Assembly: GCA_902801325.1 (NCBI GenBank)
Contig: CADCHQ010000018.1
Coordinates: 1-62,867 of the forward strand
Direction of reading: 5' to 3'
From: an uncultured Bacteroidales bacterium
GTDB taxonomy: Bacteria; Bacteroidota; Bacteroidia; Bacteroidales; Bacteroidaceae
DNA length: 62,867 nucleotides
Part shown: piece after piece, positions 32,547 to 39,612 of the stretch
How positions within the stretch are numbered: position 1 is the stretch's first letter
How the letters are laid out: each line of letters starts with the position of its first letter
Program-made: the position numbers and the translations under genes
The notes under the pieces: model-generated
Databases searched by the model: none
Seen by the model: the letters and a program-made list of their open reading frames with translations, nothing else
What the model was told of the DNA's origin: nothing

Positions 32547-33173
32547 ATGGAAGACAACAAAAACATGTCTGCAGAACGCAGTTTGGAAATCATTCGTGAA
32601 TCGATAGAACGCAGTCAGCGTACAATAACGAAGAATTCGGCACTGCCGATGGTATGGTGGGGTGTATGCGTCGTCATATTCTCACTGTTGATAGCCTACC
32701 TGTGGAAGAATTATGGTGGTCCCGCTTGGAACATGCTTTGGGCTGTCATGTGGTTGGTTGGCTATGTAGGCAACAGAATCATGGACAAGAGACAGGAAAT
32801 GATTCCTACAACATTCGTGGGTAAAACCATCGGCCATGTGTGGGGAACGTTTGGTATTTTCTGCGGTGGAATGGGCATTTTACTCGGTTTGATAGGTTGT
32901 GGAATCCTGCCTTGGGAACTGATTCTGCCCAAAGTGTATGTTATGGGTTGCATCACGAGCATCATTTCCCTATGCTTTGGTATGGGAACAACCATAACGG
33001 GACTCATCATCCGTAACCGCATTATTCAAGTTTGTGGACTCCTCGCAGGCTTTGGCGGATTCTTCTGTGCCTTGCACATTCCCGGTCACCAACAGCTCTA
33101 TGTGATGGCAGGGGTGGGCGTCATCGGACTGATTGTTCCCGGATTGTTGATTCATTTGCAAAATAAAGAATAA
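32547..33173 (+). CDS. Polytopic membrane protein of unknown function
   Basis: Start at 32547 (MEDNKNMSAERSLEII); the longer frame runs into the structured leader. The 208-aa protein has a short cytoplasmic helix (about 8-28) and five to six hydrophobic segments, with charged loops between them. The paired gene downstream encodes a wHTH regulator, an arrangement known in Bacteroidales for a membrane protein and its PadR/MarR-like partner. No transport motif is visible. Confidence 0.75.
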   Translation: MEDNKNMSAERSLEIIRESIERSQRTITKNSALPMVWWGVCVVIFSLLIAYLWKNYGGPAWNMLWAVMWLVGYVGNRIMDKRQEMIPTTFVGKTIGHVWGTFGIFCGGMGILLGLIGCGILPWELILPKVYVMGCITSIISLCFGMGTTITGLIIRNRIIQVCGLLAGFGGFFCALHIPGHQQLYVMAGVGVIGLIVPGLLIHLQNKE

Positions 33174-33185
33174 GGAGAACTCGCT

Positions 33186-33470
33186 ATGTTCCAGCCATTA
33201 GACCCCTTGCTGCATTCCGAGCTACGACTGGCCATCATGTCGTTGCTCATCAGTGCTGATGAAGCCGAGTTCCCGTACATTAAAGAGCAGACGGGAGCCA
33301 CGGCAGGAAACCTGAGCGTACAGGTGGATAAACTGTCGGCTGCGGGTTACATTGCTGTCGAGAAGACCTTCAAGGGAAGGCGTCCCTGCACCATCTGTCG
33401 CATCACACCCGCTGGCTTGAAAGCCTTTGAAGACTACGTTGAGGCGTTGAAGAGTTATCTGAAAGTCTGA
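33186..33470 (+). CDS. Winged-helix transcriptional regulator (HTH_34-like)
   Basis: The 94-aa product is a single winged-helix domain: FQPLDPLLHSELRLAIMSLL, then the recognition helix TGATAGNLSVQVDKLSAAGY, and the wing VEKTFKGRRPCTICRIT. It resembles the small ArsR/MarR-like stand-alone wHTH proteins that regulate their own operons. It begins 12 bp after the membrane protein gene. The target may be the operon promoter at 32358-32389 (inference). Confidence 0.85.
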   Translation: MFQPLDPLLHSELRLAIMSLLISADEAEFPYIKEQTGATAGNLSVQVDKLSAAGYIAVEKTFKGRRPCTICRITPAGLKAFEDYVEALKSYLKV

Positions 33471-33476
33471 TAAACA

Positions 33477-33516
33477 AAATGAGAGAATGGATTGTCCCAT
33501 TCTCTCATTTTTCTTA
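33477..33516 (+). terminator. Terminator after the wHTH gene
   Basis: aaaatgagagaatgg pairs with cccattctctcatttt around attgt, ending in a T-rich run. Confidence 0.88.
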
Positions 33517-33585
33517 CCTTCGCTCGGTCTTTTTGTCGCTTGTATAGAACAGCGAAGCATAAATTCAATGTTCAATGTTGAGACT

Positions 33586-33724
33586 ACGTCTCGAGCCTGC
33601 TCACGCTCGGCATAGCCGATGCAAGCATCGCTCTGCTCTCGCTCAATCGCAGCCTTCTTAATTCTTAACTCTTCGCTCGGCATCTGCGTAGCAGTGACGC
33701 TTGCGTAGCAAAGCGGAGCAAGAA
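33586..33724. repeat. Dispersed GC-rich element, full and partial copies
   Basis: 33674-33724 is the clearest copy of the dispersed element (cgctcggcatctgcgtagca ... gcggagcaagaa, 51 bp). Just before it, 33586-33660 holds a related block with small palindromes gagactacgtctc, gctcggcatagccgatgc and gatgcaagcatc. Other copies: 36058-36107, 39466-39520 (reversed), 51973-52018 (reversed), 56743-56793, 62163-62204 and 62347-62369 (truncated). Copies are embedded in spacers built of aattctta-type repeats. Confidence 0.8.
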
Positions 33725-33727
33725 TTC

Positions 33728-35374
33728 TTAATTAAGAATTGTGCACCCCTCGCAAGGCTTCAGTTGCTTGAAGAAGTCATTGCCCTTGTCGTCAACAAGG
33801 ATGAAAGCGGGGAAGTCCTCTACCTGAATCTTCCAAATGGCTTCCATACCCAGTTCGGGATATTCGACACACTCGATGGACTTGATGCTCGACTGACTCA
33901 GAACGGCAGCCACACCACCGATAGTGCCCAAATAGAAACCACCATGCTTCTTGCAGGCGTCGGTAACCTGCTGCGTGCGGTTGCCCTTGGCAATCATCAC
34001 CAGACTGGCACCATTGGCCTGGAATTCGTCCACGTAGGGATCCATGCGGTTGGCTGTCGTTGGGCCCATTGAACCGCAAGGATAACCTTCGGGCGTCTTG
34101 GCAGGACCAGCGTACAACACGGGATAGTCCTTGAAGTACTGAGGCAGACCCTCACCAGCATCCAGACGGGCCTTCAGCTTGGCATGGGCAATGTCGCGAG
34201 CCACGATGATGGTACCCTTCAGGTTCACGCGAGTCGATACGGGATACTTGGTCAGTTCCTGACGAACGGCGTCGATGCCCTTGTCCAGGTCGATGACGAT
34301 GGTGTTCTGTCCTTCGCCAGCCTTTGCATATTCGGCAGGAATGAGTTCTGCGGGGTTCTCGTCCATCTTCTCAATCCAGATGCCATCCTTGTTGATCTTG
34401 GCCTTGATGTTGCGGTCGGCCGAACAGGATACACCCATACCGATGGGGCACGATGCACCGTGGCGCGGCAGACGGATGACGCGGATGTCGTGAGCCAGAT
34501 ACTTACCACCAAACTGGGCACCGAGTCCAATTTTATAAGCCTCCTTCAGGAGTTTCTGCTCTAGGTCGATGTCGCGGAAGGCGCGACCTGTCTCGTCGCC
34601 TGTAGTGGGCAGGTTGTCGTAGTATTTGATGCTGGCCAGCTTCACGGTCAGCAGGTTCTTCTCAGCCGATGTGCCACCGATGACGAAGGCAATGTGGTAG
34701 GGTGGGCAAGCAGCCGTGCCCAGGTGCTTCATCTCTTCTACCAGGAAGGGCAGCAGTGTACCCTCGTTCTGGATGGTGGCCTTGGTCATGGGGTAGAAGT
34801 AGGTCTTGTTGGCCGAACCGCCACCCTTTGCAACCATCACGAATCGGTATTCCATGCCTTCCACAGCCTCGATGTCGATTTGTGCAGGCAGGTTGCACTT
34901 TGTGTTCACTTCGTCGTACATGTTCAGGGGGGCGTTCTGTGAGTAGCGCAGGTTGTCCTGTGTGTAGGTGTTGAAGACGCCACGAGAGAGTGCTTCTTCG
35001 TCCTCGAAACCAGTCCACACCTGCTGCCCCTTTTCGCCGTGTATGATGGCGGTACCCGTGTCTTGGCAGAAGGGCAGCACACCCTTTGCAGCCGTGTCGG
35101 CATTGCGCAGGAACTGCAGAGCCACGTACTTGTCATTCTCACTTGCCTCGGGGTCGCGCAGGATCTTGGCCACCTGCAGGTTGTGTTCGCGGCGTAGCAT
35201 GAACTCTACGTCGTGGAAACACTGTTGTGCCAACAAGGTCAGTGCCTCGGGCTTTACTTTCAGCATGGGGTGACCCTCGAAGTCGCCAACGCTAACTCCC
35301 TCCTTTGTCAGGAGGCGATACTCAGTCTCATCCTTGCCCACTTGGAACATGGGTGCGTACTTAAAATCTGCCAT
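33728..35374 (-). CDS. fumA: Class I fumarate hydratase (iron-sulfur)
   Basis: Fumarase interconverts fumarate and malate; the class I enzyme uses an oxygen-sensitive [4Fe-4S] cluster. The 548-aa product matches the family end to end. The three cluster cysteines lie in LPFCQDTGT (about 102), AACPPYH (about 223) and GASCPIG (about 312). Lysine and arginine motifs of the C-terminal beta domain ([11 protein letters not shown]) are present. It is a single gene with its own promoter (35450-35457) and a short leader containing a hairpin gcgggta/tacccgc. It suits the succinate-producing anaerobic branch. Confidence 0.95.
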   Translation of the reverse strand: MADFKYAPMFQVGKDETEYRLLTKEGVSVGDFEGHPMLKVKPEALTLLAQQCFHDVEFMLRREHNLQVAKILRDPEASENDKYVALQFLRNADTAAKGVLPFCQDTGTAIIHGEKGQQVWTGFEDEEALSRGVFNTYTQDNLRYSQNAPLNMYDEVNTKCNLPAQIDIEAVEGMEYRFVMVAKGGGSANKTYFYPMTKATIQNEGTLLPFLVEEMKHLGTAACPPYHIAFVIGGTSAEKNLLTVKLASIKYYDNLPTTGDETGRAFRDIDLEQKLLKEAYKIGLGAQFGGKYLAHDIRVIRLPRHGASCPIGMGVSCSADRNIKAKINKDGIWIEKMDENPAELIPAEYAKAGEGQNTIVIDLDKGIDAVRQELTKYPVSTRVNLKGTIIVARDIAHAKLKARLDAGEGLPQYFKDYPVLYAGPAKTPEGYPCGSMGPTTANRMDPYVDEFQANGASLVMIAKGNRTQQVTDACKKHGGFYLGTIGGVAAVLSQSSIKSIECVEYPELGMEAIWKIQVEDFPAFILVDDKGNDFFKQLKPCEGCTILN

Positions 35375-35449
35375 ATTTTAGAAATTCAAAATTAGTAAAT
35401 TCAAGGTCAAAATACACAATAGTTCATGCGGGTATGCACTACCCGCCAA

Positions 35450-35457
35450 CAAAGATA
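35450..35457 (-). promoter_or_regulatory. -7 box TATCTTTG for fumarase
   Basis: Reverse complement of caaagata. The transcript would begin just before a hairpin at 35425-35446 (ggcgggta/tacccgc). Confidence 0.6.
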
Positions 35458-35494
35458 CGAAATAATTTTGAATTTTGATTTTTGCGTCTTGAAT

Positions 35495-35896
35495 TTATTT
35501 CATGTGCTCCCGCATCAGACTGTCGGGGTCGATGCCTTCGCGTATGAGCGCCTCACGCAGCAGTTCGGTATTCGACTTCACGTGGTCGTATTCCCACAGC
35601 TTTTTCAGCACCTTCCTGCGTCGGCGTTCCTCCTTGCGCGACTTGAAGGCGAAGGGGTGCATAATCATGTCCGTAGCTTTTGCTCCGATGATGTCGCTGA
35701 CGCTAGGCACTCGTGGTCCCATGTTTTTTGTTTCAGGACTGACGAAGATGGGCAGACGCTTGTCCTTCGTTACCACCACCTCCTTCATCTTTGCCCCTTT
35801 GAGAGTGGTATCGTTCGAAGTGGTGTCTTTTTTCTCCTGTGCCTGCACGGCAAGTGCACACAAGATGAGTAGTATGGATATGATTATTCTGCGCAT
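35495..35896 (-). CDS. Small secreted protein of unknown function
   Basis: The product (133 aa) has a signal peptide (to about QAQ, residue 20), a polar segment with TTSNDTT, a conserved-looking core (KDKRLPIFVSPETKNMGPRVPSVSDIIGAK) and a basic C-terminal half with FKSRKEERRRRK. I recognise the overall type as a Bacteroidales-specific periplasmic protein but no function. The promoter TATCTTTG (35905-35912, minus strand) is so close that the transcript has almost no leader. Confidence 0.65.
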   Translation of the reverse strand: MRRIIISILLILCALAVQAQEKKDTTSNDTTLKGAKMKEVVVTKDKRLPIFVSPETKNMGPRVPSVSDIIGAKATDMIMHPFAFKSRKEERRRRKVLKKLWEYDHVKSNTELLREALIREGIDPDSLMREHMK

Positions 35897-35904
35897 AACG
35901 GCTA

Positions 35905-35912
35905 CAAAGATA
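35905..35912 (-). promoter_or_regulatory. -7 box TATCTTTG, near-leaderless
   Basis: Ends 9 bp from the start codon of the small secreted protein. Confidence 0.5.
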
Positions 35913-35924
35913 ACTCTAAAAATG

Positions 35925-36168
35925 TAAAATGTGAAATGTAAAATGTAAAATGTTGCAAATTTAACTTAACTTTGCAAAAAGAAACTCCATTCGACATTTA
36001 CCATTTACCATTTACTATTTACCATTGACCATTCGACATTTGAGACTTTGTCTCGTAATCGGACGACCCGGAGGGTCTACGCTTGCGTAGCAGAGCGGAG
36101 CAAGAACCTGCTCAATCGCAACCTTGACATTTAACATTCGACATTTAACATTCGACATTTGACATCCC
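35925..36168. repeat. 7-bp arrays around a dispersed element
   Basis: 35925-35956 (aaaatgt/gaaatgt), 35993-36044 (catttac, cattcga, cattgac) and 36128-36166 (catttaa/cattcga) are all 7-bp-period arrays. The dispersed GC-rich element occupies 36058-36107. A promoter box TAACTTTG lies at 35964-35971 on the plus strand, about 200 bp before the next gene. Confidence 0.75.
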
Positions 36169-36170
36169 CC

Positions 36171-37172
36171 ATGCTCCTCCCTTCTCTCTTCAATCCGTCT
36201 AACGATATGGCGCTGGCTGCCAACCTCAGGCAGTACACGCCTCCTCGCCACATCCAGCAGATGGAGGCCGACTTGACCGGTCTTGCTCGTTTCTGGGACG
36301 AAGGTCCTTGGGGATGGAGTCTGGCCACGAAGCAATATTACCTGCGCAAGGGCATTCCCGAGAGGGATCTTCCCACCGATGAATGGTTGGCCGAACACCG
36401 AAGCCTCTCCAGTCGCGAGTTTGCAGTAAACTATTATCAGAGGCTGGCCCCTCTCTTATCCCCCCATGAGGAGGGAAGAAATCTTTTGTTGCCTTGTCAA
36501 GCACGATATGTCACATCTCTCACTCCGCAGGAACTTTTCGCTTTATGCGAGAGTCAGAGGGATGGGGAGGCCAGTATCTCTCCCTTGAGGGGGAGTAGGA
36601 GGGGGCTTATTCTCAAGTCCCCCTGGTCCAGTTCAGGTCGTGGTAATGTCGTTGTCCGTGGAGAGATGGACGAGCCCACCCAGCGTCGCATCCAGAAGAC
36701 TATTCAGGAGCAAGGTGGCATCGTGGTCGAACCCTTCTATGCCGACAAGGAGTTGGACTTTGCTATGGAGTTTTGGGCTGATGGTTCTTCCACTCGTTTC
36801 TTGGGTTACAGTGTATTTTCTGCCGATGAAATGGGGCATTATGGAGGAAACTATGTCGAAAGTCAGGACGAACTCTTGAGGCGGATTTCCCTGCACGACG
36901 AACTCCTGCAACGCCTGATCGATTATCATCAGCGCGAACTGTCACGCCTCTCTTATCGTGGTCCTGTGGGCATCGACATGATGCGCCTGTCCGATGGTCG
37001 CGTCCATCCCTGTGTGGAGATAAACTTCCGTCGGACCATGGGTCTGCTCGCCCTCGCGTTATATAATAAAGGAATAACTGGCAATCAGTTGCTTGCCGGC
37101 AACCCCCGACAAGGATTCTCTGCTCAGATTATCGACGGAAAGCTATGTCTAAGATTTAATATTGGAAATTGA
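36171..37172 (+). CDS. ATP-grasp-like protein of unknown function
   Basis: Start at the ATG at 36171 (the TTG at 36159 lies in repeats). The 333-aa protein has a lysine/serine-rich nucleotide-binding-type segment LKSPWSSSGRGNVV (148-161) and late acidic residues in VEINFRRTMG, a pattern of ATP-grasp ligases. I cannot name a substrate. Two in-frame insertions of GC-rich palindromic DNA are visible: PLLSPHEEGRN (about 94-104) and ISPLRGSRRGLI (about 136-147), the second next to the nucleotide motif. Relatives appear to be restricted to Bacteroidales (recalled, not searched). Confidence 0.65.
   Translation: MLLPSLFNPSNDMALAANLRQYTPPRHIQQMEADLTGLARFWDEGPWGWSLATKQYYLRKGIPERDLPTDEWLAEHRSLSSREFAVNYYQRLAPLLSPHEEGRNLLLPCQARYVTSLTPQELFALCESQRDGEASISPLRGSRRGLILKSPWSSSGRGNVVVRGEMDEPTQRRIQKTIQEQGGIVVEPFYADKELDFAMEFWADGSSTRFLGYSVFSADEMGHYGGNYVESQDELLRRISLHDELLQRLIDYHQRELSRLSYRGPVGIDMMRLSDGRVHPCVEINFRRTMGLLALALYNKGITGNQLLAGNPRQGFSAQIIDGKLCLRFNIGN
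36448..36612 (+). repeat. Two palindromic insertions in the ATP-grasp-like gene
   Basis: 36450-36485 contains cccctctcttatccccccat then gaggagggaag; 36565-36610 contains tctctcccttgagggggagt then aggaggggg. Both keep the frame open. Confidence 0.65.
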
Positions 37173-37181
37173 AGATTCACA

Positions 37182-38000
37182 TCATCCTTTATCCTTTTCC
37201 CGCAGGGCAAGTAGCAGTTCTTCCTGAATCCTGCCGTTCGAACCCACGATGTCGTCGCCGTTGAGGAAGAACGGGTCACCCTCGAAGTTCGTCACCTTGC
37301 CGCCAGCCTCCTTGATGATGAGAGCTGCCGCCATGAAGTCCCACTGACCCAGTCCGCGTTCTATCCATCCGTCCCACCTTCCACAAGCCACGTAACACAG
37401 GGCCACAGCTGCCGAACCGTTCATGCGTATGCCTCCTGCATAGCCGTAGAAATGGCGAATGAGCCGCAGTCCAGTCTCGCGGTACATGTCGGCGTCGTAA
37501 GGCAGTTCCAGACCGAGCAACGCCTCCTTGATGGGTTTGTCGCTCACGCTTATGCGTTTGCCGTTCATCCATGCCCCACCGTCTTTCCAGGCCGAGAAAC
37601 ACTCGTCCAGACTCACTTCATACACCACGCCCAGCAGCACTTCACTGTCGTTTCTCAGGGCAATGCTCACGGCAAAGGGATGATTGCCGTGCACGTAGTT
37701 CGTGGTGCCGTCCAGCGGGTCGACGACCCAACATAAGACCCCTCTCCCAACCTCCCCCGAGGGGGAGGAGTTTTCGGCCGTTCCTTCTTCGGTTAGGAAG
37801 GAAGCCTCGGACAACAGCCTTCGCAGTTGGGCCACTATCATTTTCTCACTCGTCTTATCGACGTACGACACGTAGTCGTGGGCGTGTTTTCGTTCCACCT
37901 GCTCGGCACGCAGTCGCTGTTGTTCGTCCCTCAGGTAAGCACCCGCCTCGCGAGCCACGCGGCACACCTCTTGAGTCAGTTGTTTTAAATCCAATTCCAA
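37182..38000 (-). CDS. suhB: Inositol monophosphatase family protein
   Basis: The 272-aa product shows the Li-sensitive phosphatase motifs: SYVDKTSE, TEEG (E71/E72), WVVDPLDGTTNYVH (D94, D97, G98, T99) and GQWDFMAA near the C-terminus. Mg2+-dependent hydrolysis of inositol-1-phosphate or related sugars is expected; some homologues act on 3'-phosphoadenosine phosphate. Residues 77-89 (NSSPSGEVGRGVL) replace the usual short loop and are encoded by a GC-rich palindrome. The start is TTG at 38000; the promoter box TAATTTTG is at 38029-38036 on the minus strand. Confidence 0.87.
   Translation of the reverse strand: MELDLKQLTQEVCRVAREAGAYLRDEQQRLRAEQVERKHAHDYVSYVDKTSEKMIVAQLRRLLSEASFLTEEGTAENSSPSGEVGRGVLCWVVDPLDGTTNYVHGNHPFAVSIALRNDSEVLLGVVYEVSLDECFSAWKDGGAWMNGKRISVSDKPIKEALLGLELPYDADMYRETGLRLIRHFYGYAGGIRMNGSAAVALCYVACGRWDGWIERGLGQWDFMAAALIIKEAGGKVTNFEGDPFFLNGDDIVGSNGRIQEELLLALREKDKG
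37738..37772 (-). repeat. Palindromic insertion in suhB
   Basis: Reads cccctctcccaacctccccc then gagggggaggag on the plus strand. It falls in the surface loop between the EEG and DPLDGT motifs and keeps the frame. Confidence 0.7.
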
Positions 38001-38090
38001 AATTCAAATTATTAAATGGTTAGGAGCACAAAATTACGCATAAATTTCAATTAATTCTTATTTCTTAATTCTTAATTCTTAATTAAATTG

Positions 38091-38098
38091 TAATTTTG
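38091..38098 (+). promoter_or_regulatory. -7 box TAATTTTG for xerD, near-leaderless
   Basis: The box ends 4 bp before the GTG start at 38103. Confidence 0.5.
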
Positions 38099-38102
38099 AG
38101 TC

Positions 38103-39035
38103 GTGAAGACAAATATTACCAACTCCCCCGCTGTCCCGCAGGCCATCCTGCGCCGCTACACACAGTACCTCAGGCTCGAGAAATCCTTCTCGCCCAACAC
38201 CCTCGATGCCTACCTGCGCGACCTGCAGAAACTGCTCGACTACTACGTTCAGGAGTCCATCGACTTCCGTCAGGTCACCCTCTCCCAACTCGACCAGTTC
38301 GTCGCCCAGCTCCACGAGAGCGGTATCTCGCCCAAGAGCATCGCCCGCATGCTGGCAGGGGTGCGCTCGTTCTACCGTTTCCTGCTATTGGAGAAAGAGA
38401 TAGAGAACGATCCCACGGAACTCCTTGCCAGTCCCAATCGGGGTCAGTATCTGCCCGAAGTGCTTAGTCTGGAGGAGATAGACCGCATCGAGAAGGTTGT
38501 CGACCAGAGTCGCGACGAGGGAGTGCGCGACCATGCCATCATCGAAGTCCTCTATGCCTGCGGACTGCGCGTCTCCGAACTTTGTAACCTGCGCTTTTCC
38601 GACCTCTTTCTCGAGGACGGCTACATCCACGTTCGCGGCAAGGGACAGAAGGACCGCCTTGTGCCCATAGCCTCAAGCACCATCGACGAACTTCGCCGTT
38701 GGTTTCAGACACGCCAGCACATCAGCGCTCGTCCGGGTGAGGAAGATTATGTCTTCATCTCTCCCCATCGTGGTCGCCACCTCAGTCGCGTCACCGTCTT
38801 CCACAACATCAAGGAATACGCCCTCATGGCAGGAATCCAGAAGGAGATTTCACCCCACACCTTCCGCCATTCCTTCGCCACCCACCTCCTCGAGCGCGGT
38901 GCCAACCTCCGCGGTGTGCAGGCCCTGTTGGGTCACGAGAGCATCGCCACCACCGAGATCTATCTCCATCTCGATCGTCAGCACCTGCGCGAGGAGATCC
39001 TCACCTGCCACCCCCGCAATCGCAGCAAAAACTAA
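38103..39035 (+). CDS. xerD: Tyrosine recombinase XerD-like
   Basis: The 310-aa product has the SAM-like N-terminal DNA-binding domain (about 10-105) and the catalytic domain with R156, K180, H252, R255, H278 and Y287 (GLRVSEL, HTFRHSFAT, LGHESIATTEIY). Xer recombinases resolve chromosome dimers at dif. The start is GTG with a promoter box only 4 bp upstream, so the mRNA is probably leaderless. The gene is single and its order does not suggest a phage or integrative element. XerC cannot be strictly excluded. Confidence 0.9.
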   Translation: MKTNITNSPAVPQAILRRYTQYLRLEKSFSPNTLDAYLRDLQKLLDYYVQESIDFRQVTLSQLDQFVAQLHESGISPKSIARMLAGVRSFYRFLLLEKEIENDPTELLASPNRGQYLPEVLSLEEIDRIEKVVDQSRDEGVRDHAIIEVLYACGLRVSELCNLRFSDLFLEDGYIHVRGKGQKDRLVPIASSTIDELRRWFQTRQHISARPGEEDYVFISPHRGRHLSRVTVFHNIKEYALMAGIQKEISPHTFRHSFATHLLERGANLRGVQALLGHESIATTEIYLHLDRQHLREEILTCHPRNRSKN

Positions 39036-39270
39036 TTTTGTAGCATTTGTAGCATTTGTAGCATTTGTAGCACGTAAATTTAGTACCTTTTAATTAATAA
39101 GGAGGAGTTACATTCTAATAGTTATTATATATTATAATATATAATAAAATATTTAGTATAATAATATATTGAAATTTTATATAGTAAAAATGATGATCTA
39201 TTACTATCTTCTTCCGCTAAAACATATAAAGGTACTAAAATCGGTTGCTACATTTGCTACATTTTACTCC
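39036..39270. repeat. Inverted-repeat element with 9-bp array and AT palindrome
   Basis: After xerD, four atttgtagc units (39040-39072) lead into taaatttagtacctttt. The end of the segment (39229-39270) is the imperfect reverse complement: aaggtactaaaatcggttgc followed by tacatttgctacat. Between them sits the 26-bp palindrome 39122-39147 shared with the window ends. The segment 39271-39465 shows nothing else I can support; an AT-rich frame at 39169-39399 is not convincing as a gene. Confidence 0.65.
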
Positions 39271-39465
39271 GAAGTCATAATCTGGAATTTGTATCTGATT
39301 AAAAATCAATATATTATACATTTATTAATAATTTTTGATTTTAGCAAACTATATGCTTACAAATTTGCGCACATCGAATCTTCACTATTTCTGCATTAGA
39401 TTCGAAGGCCAACAATAGCAGGCTCGATGAGAATTCAATAATTGTTCGGTGCGCAACGAATAAGC

Positions 39466-39520
39466 GTTCTTGCTCCGTCAAGCCTACGCAAGCGTAGCCC
39501 CTTCGGGTCGTCCGATTACG
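39466..39520 (-). repeat. Dispersed GC-rich element, reversed copy
   Basis: gttcttgctccgtcaagcct then acgcaagcgtagc and cgggtcgtccgattacg is the reverse complement of the copy at 36058-36107. Confidence 0.8.
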
Positions 39521-39560
39521 ATGACACGAGAACCTGAGTCCATTATGCTACCATACTAAT

Positions 39561-39592
39561 CAAGGCGACTCCGTTTGGGATCGCCTTGATTG
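39561..39592. terminator. Hairpin near the GH95 gene end
   Basis: tcaaggcga and tcgccttga pair around a 12-nt loop. The T-rich side faces the plus strand, so its use for the minus-strand GH95 gene is uncertain. Confidence 0.5.
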
Positions 39593-39612
39593 TTTATCTC
39601 TCTGAAATGTTT

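Noticed and set aside
38103..39035. Phage or transposon integrase
   Set aside because: Length and motif set are those of chromosomal XerC/XerD, and no mobile-element genes adjoin it.
39169..39399. 76-aa AT-rich gene after xerD
   Set aside because: Composition matches the AT-rich spacer, it overlaps an inverted-repeat arm and has no promoter or family.
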